The notes: a model not told the origin generated them from the letters alone. A stretch of DNA of 64,000 nucleotides from Geothrix limicola (GCF_030268085.1 NZ_BSDE01000001.1:992001-1056000); one strand, 5' to 3'; shown: positions 50,286 to 60,166, numbered from the stretch's first letter. Numbers and translations: made by a program.

Positions 50286-52823
50286 ATGAATCCCTATCTG
50301 AAACGCATCCGGTGGCGGCTGATCTGGATCAGCTTCGTCTGCCTGACCACGGCCCTCGGGTCCTTCGCCCTCAACCACTGGGTCTACGGCCGGTCCGACG
50401 ATCAGTGCTCCTGGCAGGTTGAGAAGGGCAAGATCGTCATCCGCGAAATCCTGCCGGACGGCGTGGCCGAAGAAGGCGGCCTGCTGGAGGGCGACGAGCT
50501 GGTGAAGATCCAGGGCCGTGCCTTCGAAGGCAGCCTGGACGGAACCGCCAAGGCCCAGCGGTTCATCAACAGCAAGCCCGAAGGCGCGATCCTGATCTAC
50601 ACGGTGAAGCGCCAGGGCCGCCAGATCCTCGTCCCCATCCGCCTCGTGAAGCCTCTGGATTTCATCCAGCTGGCCCTGCTGGCGAACGGGCTCATCGCCT
50701 GGCTCATCAGCCTGCTGGTGGTGCTTTCCGCGCCGGAGCGGAAGTCCTCGCGGCACTTCTTCTACCTGGCTGCGGCCGCCCTGCTGGTCTCAAGCACGTT
50801 CCAATCGGGCAACCTGCCCCTGGCCCTGAGCCTGGCCCTCATTCTTCTCGTGGGCGTGGCTTCCGCCATGCTCCCGCCGCTGTGGATCCACTTCTTCCTG
50901 CGCTTCCCCCACCCTTCGGACCTGCGCAAGAACCGGCGGTTCCTGCAGATCATCTACGGAACCTTCGCCCTGCTCGCCCTGGCCCTCGTGATCCTGCAGG
51001 TCTCCGCCTTGACGACCGATGGGACCGTGGCCACCGACGGGGTGCTGGGACCGGTCATCAAGGTCTACCGGATCGTCGCCGTCCCGCTCTACATTGCCGC
51101 GGCGCTCACGGGCCTCGGATTCTTCATCCGGGGCACCTTCAAGGCCTCGGAACGGCTCCGGAAGGCGCTCTGGCCCTCGTTGATCGTGGCGGCGGCCCTC
51201 TGCCTCGACCTGCTGGCCATGGTCGTCCTCCAGGGCCGGTACGGCCGCAGCCTGCTCTTCACGCGGCAGATCTTCGTCTTCATGCTGCCCGCGCCGCTTC
51301 TGCCCCTCAGTTTCGCCTACGCCATCTTCCGCCACGGACTGTTCGACGTGCAGAAGGTGCTCATCCGCTGGGCCAGCTACATGGCCATCCTGGGCCTCAC
51401 GGTCGTCGCCTACCTGGGCGGCCTGGCCTGGGCCTTCTCCCACCTTTCCGCCATCCCGTCCGGCTGGACCGGCGCCCTCATCGGCATCCTCGCCCTGCCA
51501 CTGGGCTGGATCCTCCGGCGGCTGCTGAAGGGCATCCGCCGCCGCTTCCGCCGTGATTTCTCCAGCACCCGCGAAATCGCCCTCAGCGCCGTGCGGGAAC
51601 CCCGCAAGCGCTTCAGCGAGGAATCCCTGCTCCGCTCCCTGCGCCGCGCCCTCGGCGAAGCCTTCCAGCCCCACCTGCTGGAGATCCTGCCCATCGAGGA
51701 CCGCCAGGTGCTGCTGCCCGCCGCCGAAGGGTCGGACCGCGAGGATCACCGGGTGCACTTCCCGCCCCAGCCTCTGAAGATCCCACCCAGTCTGCTGCGC
51801 CTCGCCCGCGAAAACCGCGAGCTGGTGCTGGGCCTTGGCGGGGAGGAGGCCGACTGGATCCGCGAGCAGGGCGGTACCCTGCGCGCCCACGTGGACGCCC
51901 TGGAAGCCCAGCTGATGCTCCTCATCCTCGCCGGGGACGTGCCCCACAGCGTGGTGCTGCTCGGCGGCAAGTACGCCGAACTGAACTATGGCCGTGAGGA
52001 CCGCGAACTCCTGCGGGAGGTGGCCCTCGCCTCGGGCCAGGTCCTGGAAACCGCCCTCATGCACCAGCGGCTCGTGGCCCAGGAACGCCTGAGCCAGGAA
52101 CTGGAAACGGCCCGCCGCATCCAGGAGGGCCTCGTCACCTCCCAGGTGCCTCCCATCCCCGGCTTCCACGTGGCCCTGCGCCTGGAACCGGCCCAGGAAA
52201 CCGGCGGCGACCTGCTCTTCGTGAAGCGCCGTCCCAGCGGCAAATGGATCGCCGCTGTGGGCGATGTCTGCGGCAAGGGCCTCGCCGCGGCGCTCTACAT
52301 GGCCCAGGCCACGGCCCTGCTCGAACAGGCCGCCCAGCGGGAGGACCAGGGCCTGGAGGAGATCCTCTGCTCACTGGATCAGACCCTGCGGCAGCTCCTC
52401 GGCCACCGGGGCTTCCTGACCCTCATCCTCCTCGAATGGGACGAGGCGGGGAATTACCGCCTGGCGCGGGCGGGCCATCCCGGCGCCCTGGTGCTCGAAG
52501 GGCTGCACGAGAACGGATCCTCCGAAGTGGTGCCCCACGGCCGGGGCCTGGGCCTGCGCCCCGCGGGACCCGGTGACTGGCAGGTCATCGAAGGCGTCCT
52601 TCCCCCCAAGGGCTGGATGGTGCTCTACAGCGACGGCCTCTCCGAAGCCATGAACCGCGAGGGCGAACTCTACGGACTGGATCGTTTATGCGCCCAGCTG
52701 CGCCGCCTCTGGGGCACCGGGAGCCCCCGGGCCGCCTGCGAAGCCGTCTTCCACGACGTGGCGGCATTCGATACCCAGAACCGCGATGACCGAACTTTGT
52801 TTATCCTGGGACGGGAGGCCTGA
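50286..52823 (+). CDS. Membrane PP2C-type (SpoIIE) phosphatase with PDZ-like domain
   Basis: The 845-residue protein has an N-terminal membrane helix (about 10-30), a PDZ-like domain (about 45-118: ILPDGVAEEGGLLEGDELVKI), then about seven membrane helices (126-415). A soluble region with GAF-like features (about 455-605) leads to a SpoIIE/PP2C phosphatase (about 615-845). Metal-binding acids are present in AVGDVCGKGLAAAL, LYSDGLSEAMN and NRDDRT. Such proteins usually act on anti-sigma-factor antagonists, but none is seen here. AAAGG precedes ATG 50286. Its stop shares a base with the next gene, as does the next. Confidence 0.9.
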   Translation: MNPYLKRIRWRLIWISFVCLTTALGSFALNHWVYGRSDDQCSWQVEKGKIVIREILPDGVAEEGGLLEGDELVKIQGRAFEGSLDGTAKAQRFINSKPEGAILIYTVKRQGRQILVPIRLVKPLDFIQLALLANGLIAWLISLLVVLSAPERKSSRHFFYLAAAALLVSSTFQSGNLPLALSLALILLVGVASAMLPPLWIHFFLRFPHPSDLRKNRRFLQIIYGTFALLALALVILQVSALTTDGTVATDGVLGPVIKVYRIVAVPLYIAAALTGLGFFIRGTFKASERLRKALWPSLIVAAALCLDLLAMVVLQGRYGRSLLFTRQIFVFMLPAPLLPLSFAYAIFRHGLFDVQKVLIRWASYMAILGLTVVAYLGGLAWAFSHLSAIPSGWTGALIGILALPLGWILRRLLKGIRRRFRRDFSSTREIALSAVREPRKRFSEESLLRSLRRALGEAFQPHLLEILPIEDRQVLLPAAEGSDREDHRVHFPPQPLKIPPSLLRLARENRELVLGLGGEEADWIREQGGTLRAHVDALEAQLMLLILAGDVPHSVVLLGGKYAELNYGREDRELLREVALASGQVLETALMHQRLVAQERLSQELETARRIQEGLVTSQVPPIPGFHVALRLEPAQETGGDLLFVKRRPSGKWIAAVGDVCGKGLAAALYMAQATALLEQAAQREDQGLEEILCSLDQTLRQLLGHRGFLTLILLEWDEAGNYRLARAGHPGALVLEGLHENGSSEVVPHGRGLGLRPAGPGDWQVIEGVLPPKGWMVLYSDGLSEAMNREGELYGLDRLCAQLRRLWGTGSPRAACEAVFHDVAAFDTQNRDDRTLFILGREA

Positions 52824-53314
52824 TGCGCCGTTCTTCCCTCCGATGGATCATTCCGACCTTCCTGGCCCTCCAGTTGGGGCTCCTCTGGATCCAGGGGGCC
52901 CAGCTCCACCAGCAGAACCAGGTGCTGCAGGCCCTGCGCGAAGACATCCAGAGCCTGGCGGAATCCATCGAGAACAGCCAGGCGGAAACCTCTTCGGACG
53001 AGGAGGGATCGGCGGTTCCCGCGAGCACCCCGAAACCCGCCGCACCCCATAAGAAGGTGGCGGTGCTCGGCGTGGAGGAAGATCAGGAATCCGCCAACAA
53101 GGATCTGCAGGCCTCCAGGGAATCGGCGCAGAAGGCCATCAAGGAAGCCCGGGAAGTCCAGTCCAAGCTTTCCATCGAGGAGAACGCCCGCAAGGCTGAG
53201 GAGGCCAGCAAGGTGCAGGCCGCCACCAACGCCTGGCAGCGCTGGTTCTGGGGCGCCCTCGCCGTGGTGGTGCTGGCCCTGGCGGCCCGCTCCATGTACC
53301 GCCGGCGCGGCTGA
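52823..53314 (+). CDS. Small membrane protein with coiled coil (two predicted helices)
   Basis: I do not recognise this 163-residue protein. It has an N-terminal membrane helix (about 8-24), a coiled coil (about 28-55), a Ser/Pro/Ala linker, a second charged helical stretch (about 85-130, ANKDLQASRESAQKAIKEA) and a C-terminal membrane helix (about 140-157) before MYRRRG. Both ends would be in the cytoplasm if the middle is periplasmic. It is bound by one-base overlaps between the phosphatase and SirB1 genes, so it is probably a physical or functional partner of the phosphatase. Confidence 0.85.
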   Translation: MRRSSLRWIIPTFLALQLGLLWIQGAQLHQQNQVLQALREDIQSLAESIENSQAETSSDEEGSAVPASTPKPAAPHKKVAVLGVEEDQESANKDLQASRESAQKAIKEAREVQSKLSIEENARKAEEASKVQAATNAWQRWFWGALAVVVLALAARSMYRRRG

Positions 53315-54108
53315 TGTCCCTGCTCGAGTACCTCCGCGAGGACCCTGAATGCCGCCACCTCGCCGAGGGCGCGGTCCATGCGGTGGCGCCCGCACTGGAT
53401 GATCCGGATCCCGATGGCGTGTCCATGCAGTTGAACGAGTGGGCCTTCGCCCTCGCCGGACGCATGCCCCTGCCCTGGAACACCCACAAGGCCATCGACG
53501 CCCTGAACCAGCTGCTCTTCAGCGACCTGGGCTTCGAAGGGGACCGGGACACCTACGACGATCCCCTGAACGCGCTGCTGCCCGCCGTCATCTCCCGCCG
53601 GAAGGGGTTGCCCATCTCGCTCTCCATCCTGTGGATCGATCTGGCCCGCCGCATGGGGTTCGATGCTGTGGGGGTGGGGCTGCCAGGGCATTTCATCACG
53701 GCGCTGCGCACCGACTTCGGTCTGCTTTGCTTCGACCCCTTCCACAAGGGACGGCCCGTCGGCGAGGAGGGCGGCGCCGAGCTGGTGCGCTCCGCCACCT
53801 CCGGACGCGTGGCCTTCCACCGGGACATGCTCCGTCCCGCCACCCACCGCGAGATTCTCATCCGCCTCGTGCGCAACCTCCACCTCCGCTTCATGCACGC
53901 CGAAGACTGGGACGAGGCCCTGTGGACGGGCACCCACCTCATCCTGCTCGACCCCGAGAACCACCGGAGCCACAAGGAGCGCGCCTTCATCCATCTGCAG
54001 CGCGACGAGCCCCGTGCCGCGCTCAACGACCTCCGCGAAGCCCTGCGCCTCTGCCCGGATCCCGATCCCGAAATCCAGACCTGGATGGCCCAGCTCGAAC
54101 AAAGCTGA
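53314..54108 (+). CDS. SirB1/transglutaminase-like protein with TPR tail
   Basis: The 264-residue protein is of the SirB1 family. Its core includes DPLNALLPAVISRRKGLPISLSIL, then FDAVGVGLPGHFIT and CFDPFHKG (each read separately), the transglutaminase-like region; the usual catalytic Cys is not at the expected place. A TPR pair (WDEALWTGTHLILLDPENHRSHKERA, then RAALNDLREALRL) ends it. It overlaps the coiled-coil gene by one base. The role of SirB1 proteins is not established. Confidence 0.87.
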   Translation: MSLLEYLREDPECRHLAEGAVHAVAPALDDPDPDGVSMQLNEWAFALAGRMPLPWNTHKAIDALNQLLFSDLGFEGDRDTYDDPLNALLPAVISRRKGLPISLSILWIDLARRMGFDAVGVGLPGHFITALRTDFGLLCFDPFHKGRPVGEEGGAELVRSATSGRVAFHRDMLRPATHREILIRLVRNLHLRFMHAEDWDEALWTGTHLILLDPENHRSHKERAFIHLQRDEPRAALNDLREALRLCPDPDPEIQTWMAQLEQS

Positions 54109-54156
54109 GGGACCAAAGCTGAGGAACACTGACCGGCCTCGGAGCATCCTTCTGGC

Positions 54157-54744
54157 ATGCGAATCCCGACCCGATGCGCCCTTCCGCTCCTGGGCCTGCT
54201 GGCCCTGGGCTGCGCCAAGCCTCCCTTCGTCTACGAGGTGGAACCCGCCTTCCGCAGCGCCTCGTACGCCACGGTGGCGCCGGATCCCCGCACAGACAGA
54301 ATCGTGATCCGGGAGGGGCTGCGTCCCCTCAATCCGGACCTGCACCTCAGGGCCGTGCTTGGAGAGCTGGAGGCGCGGCGCTACCAGCGCGCAGCCCCGG
54401 ATGCGGCGGATCTCTGGGTGGCCGTCTACGTCCTGATGCCCGGCGCGACCGAGGGTTCCGCCCAGGGCCCCCGCAGGGAAGGCTCCGGCGGCGAAGGACG
54501 CCACGGTGGCGGACACGGCGGAGGGCGCGGCGGCTCGGGCACGGGAGGCGCTCCTTCCTTCGGCAAGGAAGGGAAGGGACGACCCCTCACCCTCATCGTC
54601 CAATTGGAGGACCGGAAGACCGGCCTGCCGGTCTGGCAGGGCGAAGCGCATGCGGACTCGCGCGAAAGAACCCCGGACGGCAGGCCCCTCGGCATCGAGG
54701 ACCTCGCCCACCAGCTGCTCCAGCCGCTTAAGCCGCGTCCATGA
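54157..54744 (+). CDS. DUF4136-like lipoprotein with Gly-rich insert
   Basis: The 195-residue protein has a lipoprotein signal with lipobox LALGC (Cys 19). It then shows a DUF4136-like pattern: YATVAPDPRTDR, the LELEARRYQRA-like strand and a C-terminal LIVQLEDRKTGLPVWQGEA block. A Gly/His/Arg-rich insert (about 103-128) stands in the middle. It would be anchored to a membrane facing the periplasm. It starts 48 bp after the SirB1 gene. A strong terminator follows. Confidence 0.82.
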   Translation: MRIPTRCALPLLGLLALGCAKPPFVYEVEPAFRSASYATVAPDPRTDRIVIREGLRPLNPDLHLRAVLGELEARRYQRAAPDAADLWVAVYVLMPGATEGSAQGPRREGSGGEGRHGGGHGGGRGGSGTGGAPSFGKEGKGRPLTLIVQLEDRKTGLPVWQGEAHADSRERTPDGRPLGIEDLAHQLLQPLKPRP

Positions 54745-54771
54745 AAAAGCGGGGGCCACGGCCCCCGCTTT
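54745..54771. terminator. Bidirectional terminator between the lipoprotein and maeB
   Basis: A GC-rich stem AAAGCGGGGGCC (54746-54757) pairs with GGCCCCCGCTTT (54760-54771). Read leftward, the stem is followed by five T residues, ideal for ending the malic-enzyme transcript; read rightward it also gives TTT after the lipoprotein gene. The two genes converge here. Confidence 0.9.
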
Positions 54772-54786
54772 CCGGAACGATGATGA

Positions 54787-57042
54787 TTACTTCTGCTGCT
54801 GCGCCTCGACGACGGTGAGCGCCGTGAGGTGGATGATGTCATTGAGATCGCTGTGCCGCTGCAGGACGTGCACGGGGGCCGCCATGCCGCAGGTGATGGG
54901 GCCGATGACCTCGGCGCCCGCCAGCCGCTGCACCAGCTTGTAGCCGATGTTGCCGCTGGTGAGGTCGGGGAAGATCAGCACGTTCGGGCCGCCGGGCAGG
55001 TCCACCCAGGGGTAGTTCTCCGCCAGGACGCCATCGGCCAGCGCCGTATCGGCCTGCATTTCGCCGTCGCACTTCAGCTCGGGGCGAGTGGCCTTCACGA
55101 TCTCGACGGCCTTCTGGACCTTGCGGACGAGCGGGTGATCCACGCTGCCGAAGCTGGAGAAGGACAGCATCGCCACCTGGGGTTCCATGTTGAAGGTGTC
55201 CTTCACCAGGTCCGAGGTGAGCATGGCGATCTCGGCCAGCTCCTCGCCCGTGGGCTCGATGTTCATCGTCGTGTCGGAGAAGAACAGCACGCGGTTCTTC
55301 AGCACCATGGTGTAGACGCCGCAGACCTTCTTCACGCCCTTGCGGGTGCCGATCACCTCGAGGCAGGGACGGATGGTGTCGGGGTAGTACATCGTGAGGC
55401 CGGCGATGAGGCCATCGGCCTTGCCCAGGCGGCACATCAGCGCGCCGAAGTAGATGCGGCGGTGCGTCTGGCGCTTGGCCTCGAAGCGGGTGATGCCGCG
55501 GCGCTTGCGCAGCTCGTAGAAGGCATCCACGGCTTCCTGGCGCCAGGGCACCGTCTCGGGATTCAGGATCTCGATGCCTTCCAGATCGATGCCGTGCTCG
55601 GCGGCCACGGCCTTCACCTTCTCGGGCTCGCCCAGCAGGATCGGGATGCAGATGCCCTCGTCCACCATCCGGGAGACGGCCTGCAGGATCAGCGGGTGAT
55701 CGCCTTCGGGGAAGACGACGCGCTTGGGATCCGCCTTGGCGCGGTTCACCACGTTGCGGATGACGTCCTTGCTGCGGCCCTGGAGGCCTTCCAGGCGCTC
55801 GATGTAGGCCTTCATGTCGGCGATGGGCTTCCTCGCCACGCCGGTGTCCATGGCAGCCTGGGCCACGGCCGGGGCCACCCACAGCAGCACGCGGGGATCG
55901 AAGGGCTTGGGAATGATGTACTCGGGGCCGAAGCTGAACTTCTGGCCCGCATAGGCCCGCGAGACGCTTTCCGGGACTTCCTGGCGGGCCAGGGCGGCCA
56001 GGGCCTTGGCGGCGGCGATCTTCATGGGCTCGTTGATCTCGGAGGCGCGCACATCCAGGGCGCCGCGGAAGATGAAGGGGAAGCCCAGGACGTTATTCAC
56101 CTGGTTCGGGTAGTCGCTGCGGCCCGTGGCGAGGATGATGTCATCGCGGGTGGCCTTGGCGGTGGGGTAGTCGATCTCGGGATCGGGGTTGGCCAGCGCG
56201 AACACGATGGGGTTCTTCGCCATGCTGAGCAGCATCTCGGGCGTGAGTGCGCCCTTGCTGGAGCAGCCCACGAAGACGTCGGCGCCCTTGATGGTGTCGG
56301 CCAGGGTGCGCCACTCGCTCGGCTTGGCGAACTTGTCCTTGTACTTGTTCATGCCTTCGCCGCGGCCCGTGTAGACCAGGCCCTTGGTGTCGCAAAGCCA
56401 GAGGTTCTCCAGCTTCACCCCGGCCTGGATCATCATGTTCGCGCAGGCGATGGCGGAGGCGCCGGCACCGCTGAACACCACCTTCATGTCGGCCATGTTC
56501 TTGCCCGTGATCTCGCAGGCGTTCATCAGGGCGGCCGTGCTGATGATGGCGGTGCCGTGCTGATCGTCGTGGAAGACGGGGATGTTCATTTCCTTCTTCA
56601 GGCGGGTTTCGATCTCGAAGCACTCGGGGGCCTTGATGTCTTCGAGGTTGATGCCGCCGAAGGTGGGTTCCAAGGCGCGGGCCACCTGGCAGAAGCGGTC
56701 GATGTCCGTCTCGTCGACTTCGATGTCGAACACGTCGATGTCGGCGAAGCGCTTGAAGAGCACGCCCTTGCCTTCCATCACCGGCTTGCCCGCCAGGGCG
56801 CCGAGGTTGCCCAGACCCAGCACCGCCGTGCCGTTGGAGAGCACCGCGACGAGGTTGCCCTTGGCGGTGTATTCATAGGCCAGTTCAGGATTCTTCTCGA
56901 TCTCCAGGCAGGGTTCGGCCACGCCCGGAGAGTAGGCCAGCGACAGATCCCGCGCCGTGGAACAAGGCTTGGTGGCGATGACCTCGATCTTGCCCTTCCG
57001 TCCCTGCGAATGGTAATCGAGGGCTTCCTGCTTGCGTTTCAT
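54787..57042 (-). CDS. maeB: NADP-dependent malic enzyme with C-terminal phosphotransacetylase-like domain
   Basis: The 751-residue protein is a MaeB-type fusion. It converts malate to pyruvate, CO2 and NADPH. The malic N-domain ([30 protein letters not shown]) is at about 35-165, with the catalytic [11 protein letters not shown] block. The NAD(P)-binding domain ([14 protein letters not shown]) spans about 170-420. A PTA-like domain follows (about 425-751: [38 protein letters not shown]), which in E. coli MaeB is regulatory rather than catalytic. AAGGAG seven nt before ATG 57042 decides the start over GTG 57048. Confidence 0.95.
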   Translation of the reverse strand: MKRKQEALDYHSQGRKGKIEVIATKPCSTARDLSLAYSPGVAEPCLEIEKNPELAYEYTAKGNLVAVLSNGTAVLGLGNLGALAGKPVMEGKGVLFKRFADIDVFDIEVDETDIDRFCQVARALEPTFGGINLEDIKAPECFEIETRLKKEMNIPVFHDDQHGTAIISTAALMNACEITGKNMADMKVVFSGAGASAIACANMMIQAGVKLENLWLCDTKGLVYTGRGEGMNKYKDKFAKPSEWRTLADTIKGADVFVGCSSKGALTPEMLLSMAKNPIVFALANPDPEIDYPTAKATRDDIILATGRSDYPNQVNNVLGFPFIFRGALDVRASEINEPMKIAAAKALAALARQEVPESVSRAYAGQKFSFGPEYIIPKPFDPRVLLWVAPAVAQAAMDTGVARKPIADMKAYIERLEGLQGRSKDVIRNVVNRAKADPKRVVFPEGDHPLILQAVSRMVDEGICIPILLGEPEKVKAVAAEHGIDLEGIEILNPETVPWRQEAVDAFYELRKRRGITRFEAKRQTHRRIYFGALMCRLGKADGLIAGLTMYYPDTIRPCLEVIGTRKGVKKVCGVYTMVLKNRVLFFSDTTMNIEPTGEELAEIAMLTSDLVKDTFNMEPQVAMLSFSSFGSVDHPLVRKVQKAVEIVKATRPELKCDGEMQADTALADGVLAENYPWVDLPGGPNVLIFPDLTSGNIGYKLVQRLAGAEVIGPITCGMAAPVHVLQRHSDLNDIIHLTALTVVEAQQQK

Positions 57043-57225
57043 GGCCACACTCCTTGATTTGAGTGCCCTGACTTTGGGCTGAATGCCCCCAGCTTACACC
57101 TCGTATGACGCGATCATCCCTGGAAGGTCATCAATACAGGCCTTTGTTGCAGTGATCACATGGAGATCTTTCCCAAATCTCCAGCAGGGGTTAGGCTCCA
57201 TGCATCGATCCAGCCCGGAGTCCCC

Positions 57226-57774
57226 ATGCGCACGTTAACGCTTCTCCTGCCCTGCCTTCTGGCGCTTCCCCTCACCGCGCAGAAGGCCAAGCCGGCGACG
57301 AAAGCCTCCGAGCCCGCTGCGGAAACGAAAGTCGACTGGGACGGCGAGTGGAGCCTCCATGTTTCACAAAGTGACAAAATCGACGACCAGATCGACGCTC
57401 ACCTCAAGGACCTGAATTTCGCGCTGAAACTCTTCTGGAAAAAGAAACTTCAAGGCGCCTGCCGCAGCTTCAGCAAACTTGACATCCTGGCGGGCGACAG
57501 TTTCTCCGTGACCATGGGCAAGGAGCGGCCCATCGACACGCCGACGGATGGCACCGAAGCCGAATGGAAGCGCAGTGACGACACGGTGTTCAAGGCCACG
57601 CTCACGAAGAACGGGCCCACGATGATCCAGACCCTCACGGGGGATGGCTACACCCTGAAGCACGTCTATTCCATGCGGAAGGATGGCAATTCCTTGGCCC
57701 TGCAGGTGACCTACACCCATCCCAAGCTGGACAATCCCTTCAGCTACAAGCTGGTGTTCAAGCGGAACGACTGA
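57226..57774 (+). CDS. Small exported protein of unknown function
   Basis: The 182-residue protein has a signal peptide (MRTLTLLLPCLLALPLTAQ), a short Lys/Ala linker and a domain of about 140 residues with regular beta strands (DGEWSLHVSQSDK, WKRSDDTVFKATLT, YTLKHVYSMRKDG, LALQVTYTHPKL, FSYKLVFKR). The pattern suggests a small lipocalin-like barrel that binds a ligand outside the cytoplasm. I do not know the family. CCGGAG precedes ATG 57226. The 183-bp gap between it and divergent maeB holds only promoters. Confidence 0.8.
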   Translation: MRTLTLLLPCLLALPLTAQKAKPATKASEPAAETKVDWDGEWSLHVSQSDKIDDQIDAHLKDLNFALKLFWKKKLQGACRSFSKLDILAGDSFSVTMGKERPIDTPTDGTEAEWKRSDDTVFKATLTKNGPTMIQTLTGDGYTLKHVYSMRKDGNSLALQVTYTHPKLDNPFSYKLVFKRND

Positions 57775-57810
57775 GAGTGCCTAGGCGCTCTACGCGGTCA
57801 CACTGGGTTC

Positions 57811-58815
57811 ATGCGCAAGCTGGCTCCACCGCCCCTTCCCTGCCGTCCGCCCTGGTGGGCGCGCACGGGCCATCTGCAGACGATTCTCGGCAACTACCTG
57901 CCGGGTGAATCCCCCTCCCATCCTTCAGAGCCGTTCCGTCTTCCCCTTCCCGACGGGGACGAGCTCGCGGGTCGGCACTATCCCGGCGAAACCGGTGTGC
58001 TGGTGCTGGTCTTCCACGGCCTGGGCGGCGATGACCAGGCCCACTACGTGCGACGCACCGTGGCCCTGGCGCGCAGCCTGGGACACCATGTCTGGACCCT
58101 CAACCATCGGGGCTGCGGCGCGGGGCGCGGCCTCGCCAGGAGGCCCTACCACAGCGGCTCCGGCGACGACCTGGGCGCGGCCTTCGCGGCGGCGCGCACC
58201 CTTCATCCGGATCTGCGTCAGTTGGCCGTCGGCTACTCCCTCTCCGCCAACGCCCTGCTGCTCAACCTGGGCGGAGGTCTGCCCGAACCGGCGGCCCAAC
58301 CCGATGCCGCCATCGCCGTGAATCCGCCGCTGGACCTGGGCGCCTGCTCCCGCAGCATCCACGCGGGCCTCAGCCGACTCTACGAGCTGCGCTTCATCAA
58401 TCGCTGCCGCCAGGCCATTCGCGAGCGCGTCGAGGATGGCCTTATCCAGGACATCTACCGGACCTGGCCGCTCATGAGCCTGCGCGAATTCGACGACGCC
58501 TACACGACCAAGGCCGGGGGGTTCACCAACGCGGACGATTACTACGACCGGTGCTCGGCCCGACCCCACCTCTCGAAGATCACCGTGCCCACGGTCATCC
58601 TCATGGCCAAGGATGATCCCTTCATCCCCTGGGAGCATGCGGCCCGCGCGTGCCCTTCGGAGGCCGTGCACCTCCACCTGGAACCCGTGGGCGGCCACAT
58701 GGGCTACCTCAGCCGGAACCTTCCGGGACATCGCTGGCTTCCCTACGCCGTGGAGCACTACGCAAAGGAACTGCTCCGTACGGAAGTCCTCAGCGAAACC
58801 TCCATATCGGTCTAG
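57811..58815 (+). CDS. YheT-family alpha/beta hydrolase
   Basis: The 334-residue protein matches the YheT/EMB8 hydrolases: WARTGHLQTILGNYL at the N-terminus, VFHGLGGDDQAHYVR (oxyanion loop), NHRGCGAG, the nucleophile serine in VGYSLSANALLLNL, the acid in AKDDPFIPW and His in GGHMGYL. The substrate is probably a lipid ester. A CACACT hexamer ends 6 nt before the ATG and no Shine-Dalgarno is seen, as for kdsB. Its stop codon interlocks with that of the next, opposing gene. Confidence 0.9.
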   Translation: MRKLAPPPLPCRPPWWARTGHLQTILGNYLPGESPSHPSEPFRLPLPDGDELAGRHYPGETGVLVLVFHGLGGDDQAHYVRRTVALARSLGHHVWTLNHRGCGAGRGLARRPYHSGSGDDLGAAFAAARTLHPDLRQLAVGYSLSANALLLNLGGGLPEPAAQPDAAIAVNPPLDLGACSRSIHAGLSRLYELRFINRCRQAIRERVEDGLIQDIYRTWPLMSLREFDDAYTTKAGGFTNADDYYDRCSARPHLSKITVPTVILMAKDDPFIPWEHAARACPSEAVHLHLEPVGGHMGYLSRNLPGHRWLPYAVEHYAKELLRTEVLSETSISV

Positions 58816-60062
58816 CGGGTCTCTGCGAGGTGCAGGGTCTGTTCTGCCCCCTGGCCCTGGATCCACATGGCGGAAGCGCCCCCAGGGCAGAGGCTGAGGC
58901 GGGGCGAGGCGCAGGGTTGCCTCGACGCCGGGCTCAGGGGCACGGGAGCGGACCATTCCCGCTGGCGGAGGCGCGCCGACACCCAGTCCCCCTCGGCGCC
59001 GTGGTGCACGGCCAGCAACCCGGCCTGCCCCGCCGGGCCCAGGCCGATGGCGAAGTCCCGCACCGGGCCGTGACCCAGCTCGAAGGCCTCCAGGCCGGAT
59101 TCCCAGGCGCCCTTGGCGAAGGCCTTGGCAAACAGGCGGGAAGGTCCGTGGCCCTCGCCCTGGCACCAGGCCGCGAGGGCTTCTCCGGTTTCCGACATGA
59201 CGAGCCGAGGAATCGAAAACGACTGGGCGTGGCTGAGGACCTCGGGCTCGCGCCACTCCGCGGCCAGCGCGTCGTAGTAGCTGGCTTCGAGCGCCCACCG
59301 CTGTCCGTACGGCGCATGCACCCAGAGCGCCAAGGCGTTGCCGGATCCGTCCATGGCCACCTGGTGATGGCGGGTGGCATGAGAAACCACGGGCACGGGC
59401 CGGTCCGACCAGATGCGGTCCGAGGGCCAGTAGTGGCTGGCGACGAGTCCTTCGAACGCATCATCCGAACTTTCCCAGAGCACCATGGCGTGCTCCCGGT
59501 GGTTCACCGCGATGCGCGGCGCCACGTCCGCCAAGGTTGGGATCCCGAGCGTCATGGGTTCCTGGTTCCAGGCCTGGCCGCGCGCATCAAAGGCGCCCGC
59601 CATCACTTCGATCCGGCCCTCCAGTTCCAGGAGCCACACCATCAAGGCGTTGCCCCGGCGGTCCACCGCCGCCTGGAGGTGGCGGATCTGCCCTTCCGTG
59701 CGGAAGACCGTGTGACTCTGGCCTTCTCCGTCCCCGAGGATCTTTCCCTGGATGCACCGCTCCCCGGCGGCGTCCGTCTGCCACAAGGCGATGCCGCGGC
59801 CTCCGAGATTCAGTTCGATGCGCGGCGCCCGGCCCTCACCCACGGGAAGCCGCACCAGTGAAGGCGAACTGCGGGGTCCGATGGGCATGGTCCAGACGCG
59901 GCCGCCGTTCTCCCACACGGCCGAGCCGCGGCCACGCCGGTCCAGGGCCAGCCCCGTATCCCCCAGGCAGCCTCGATCCAGGACCACCGGCGTCCGCCAG
60001 CACGATTCGGGCTCCGACTTGCCCATCCCCATGCCCTGAGTGAGGCGCTTCAAGAAATCCAT
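58812..60062 (-). CDS. Eight-repeat propeller-like protein without signal peptide
   Basis: The 416-residue protein has about eight repeats of about 45-50 residues, each centred on a D/N-x-x-G-x-A-x-x-x-W core: LALDRRGRGSAVW, IELNLGGRGIALW, AAVDRRGNALMVW, IAVNHREHAMVLW, VAMDGSGNALALW, LVMSETGEALAAW, IGLGPAGQAGLLA and LSLCPGGASAMW. The short N-terminus (MDFLKRLTQGMGMG) looks like an amphipathic helix rather than a signal peptide, so it is likely cytoplasmic or membrane-associated. I know no named family. AGGAGAG before ATG 60062 supports the start. Confidence 0.82.
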   Translation of the reverse strand: MDFLKRLTQGMGMGKSEPESCWRTPVVLDRGCLGDTGLALDRRGRGSAVWENGGRVWTMPIGPRSSPSLVRLPVGEGRAPRIELNLGGRGIALWQTDAAGERCIQGKILGDGEGQSHTVFRTEGQIRHLQAAVDRRGNALMVWLLELEGRIEVMAGAFDARGQAWNQEPMTLGIPTLADVAPRIAVNHREHAMVLWESSDDAFEGLVASHYWPSDRIWSDRPVPVVSHATRHHQVAMDGSGNALALWVHAPYGQRWALEASYYDALAAEWREPEVLSHAQSFSIPRLVMSETGEALAAWCQGEGHGPSRLFAKAFAKGAWESGLEAFELGHGPVRDFAIGLGPAGQAGLLAVHHGAEGDWVSARLRQREWSAPVPLSPASRQPCASPRLSLCPGGASAMWIQGQGAEQTLHLAETR

Positions 60063-60166
60063 GGCTCTCCTCTTCTCATCGGCATGACAGAGGCTTGGGG
60101 TCCCGAATTCTGATGTGGCGTGATGGTAGCCCATTCTTCCTTCAAGGGGAGGGCTTCGAACCGGAA

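Noticed and set aside
54829-57057. 742-codon open frame antisense to maeB
   Set aside because: The opposite strand encodes an intact malic enzyme fusion; the antisense product is low complexity with no recognisable motif.
57152-57159. GTGATCAC palindrome before the gene at 57226 as a CRP/FNR-type site
   Set aside because: The outer half-site bases (TGTGA...TCACA or TTGAT...ATCAA) are not met, and an 8-bp palindrome is common by chance.
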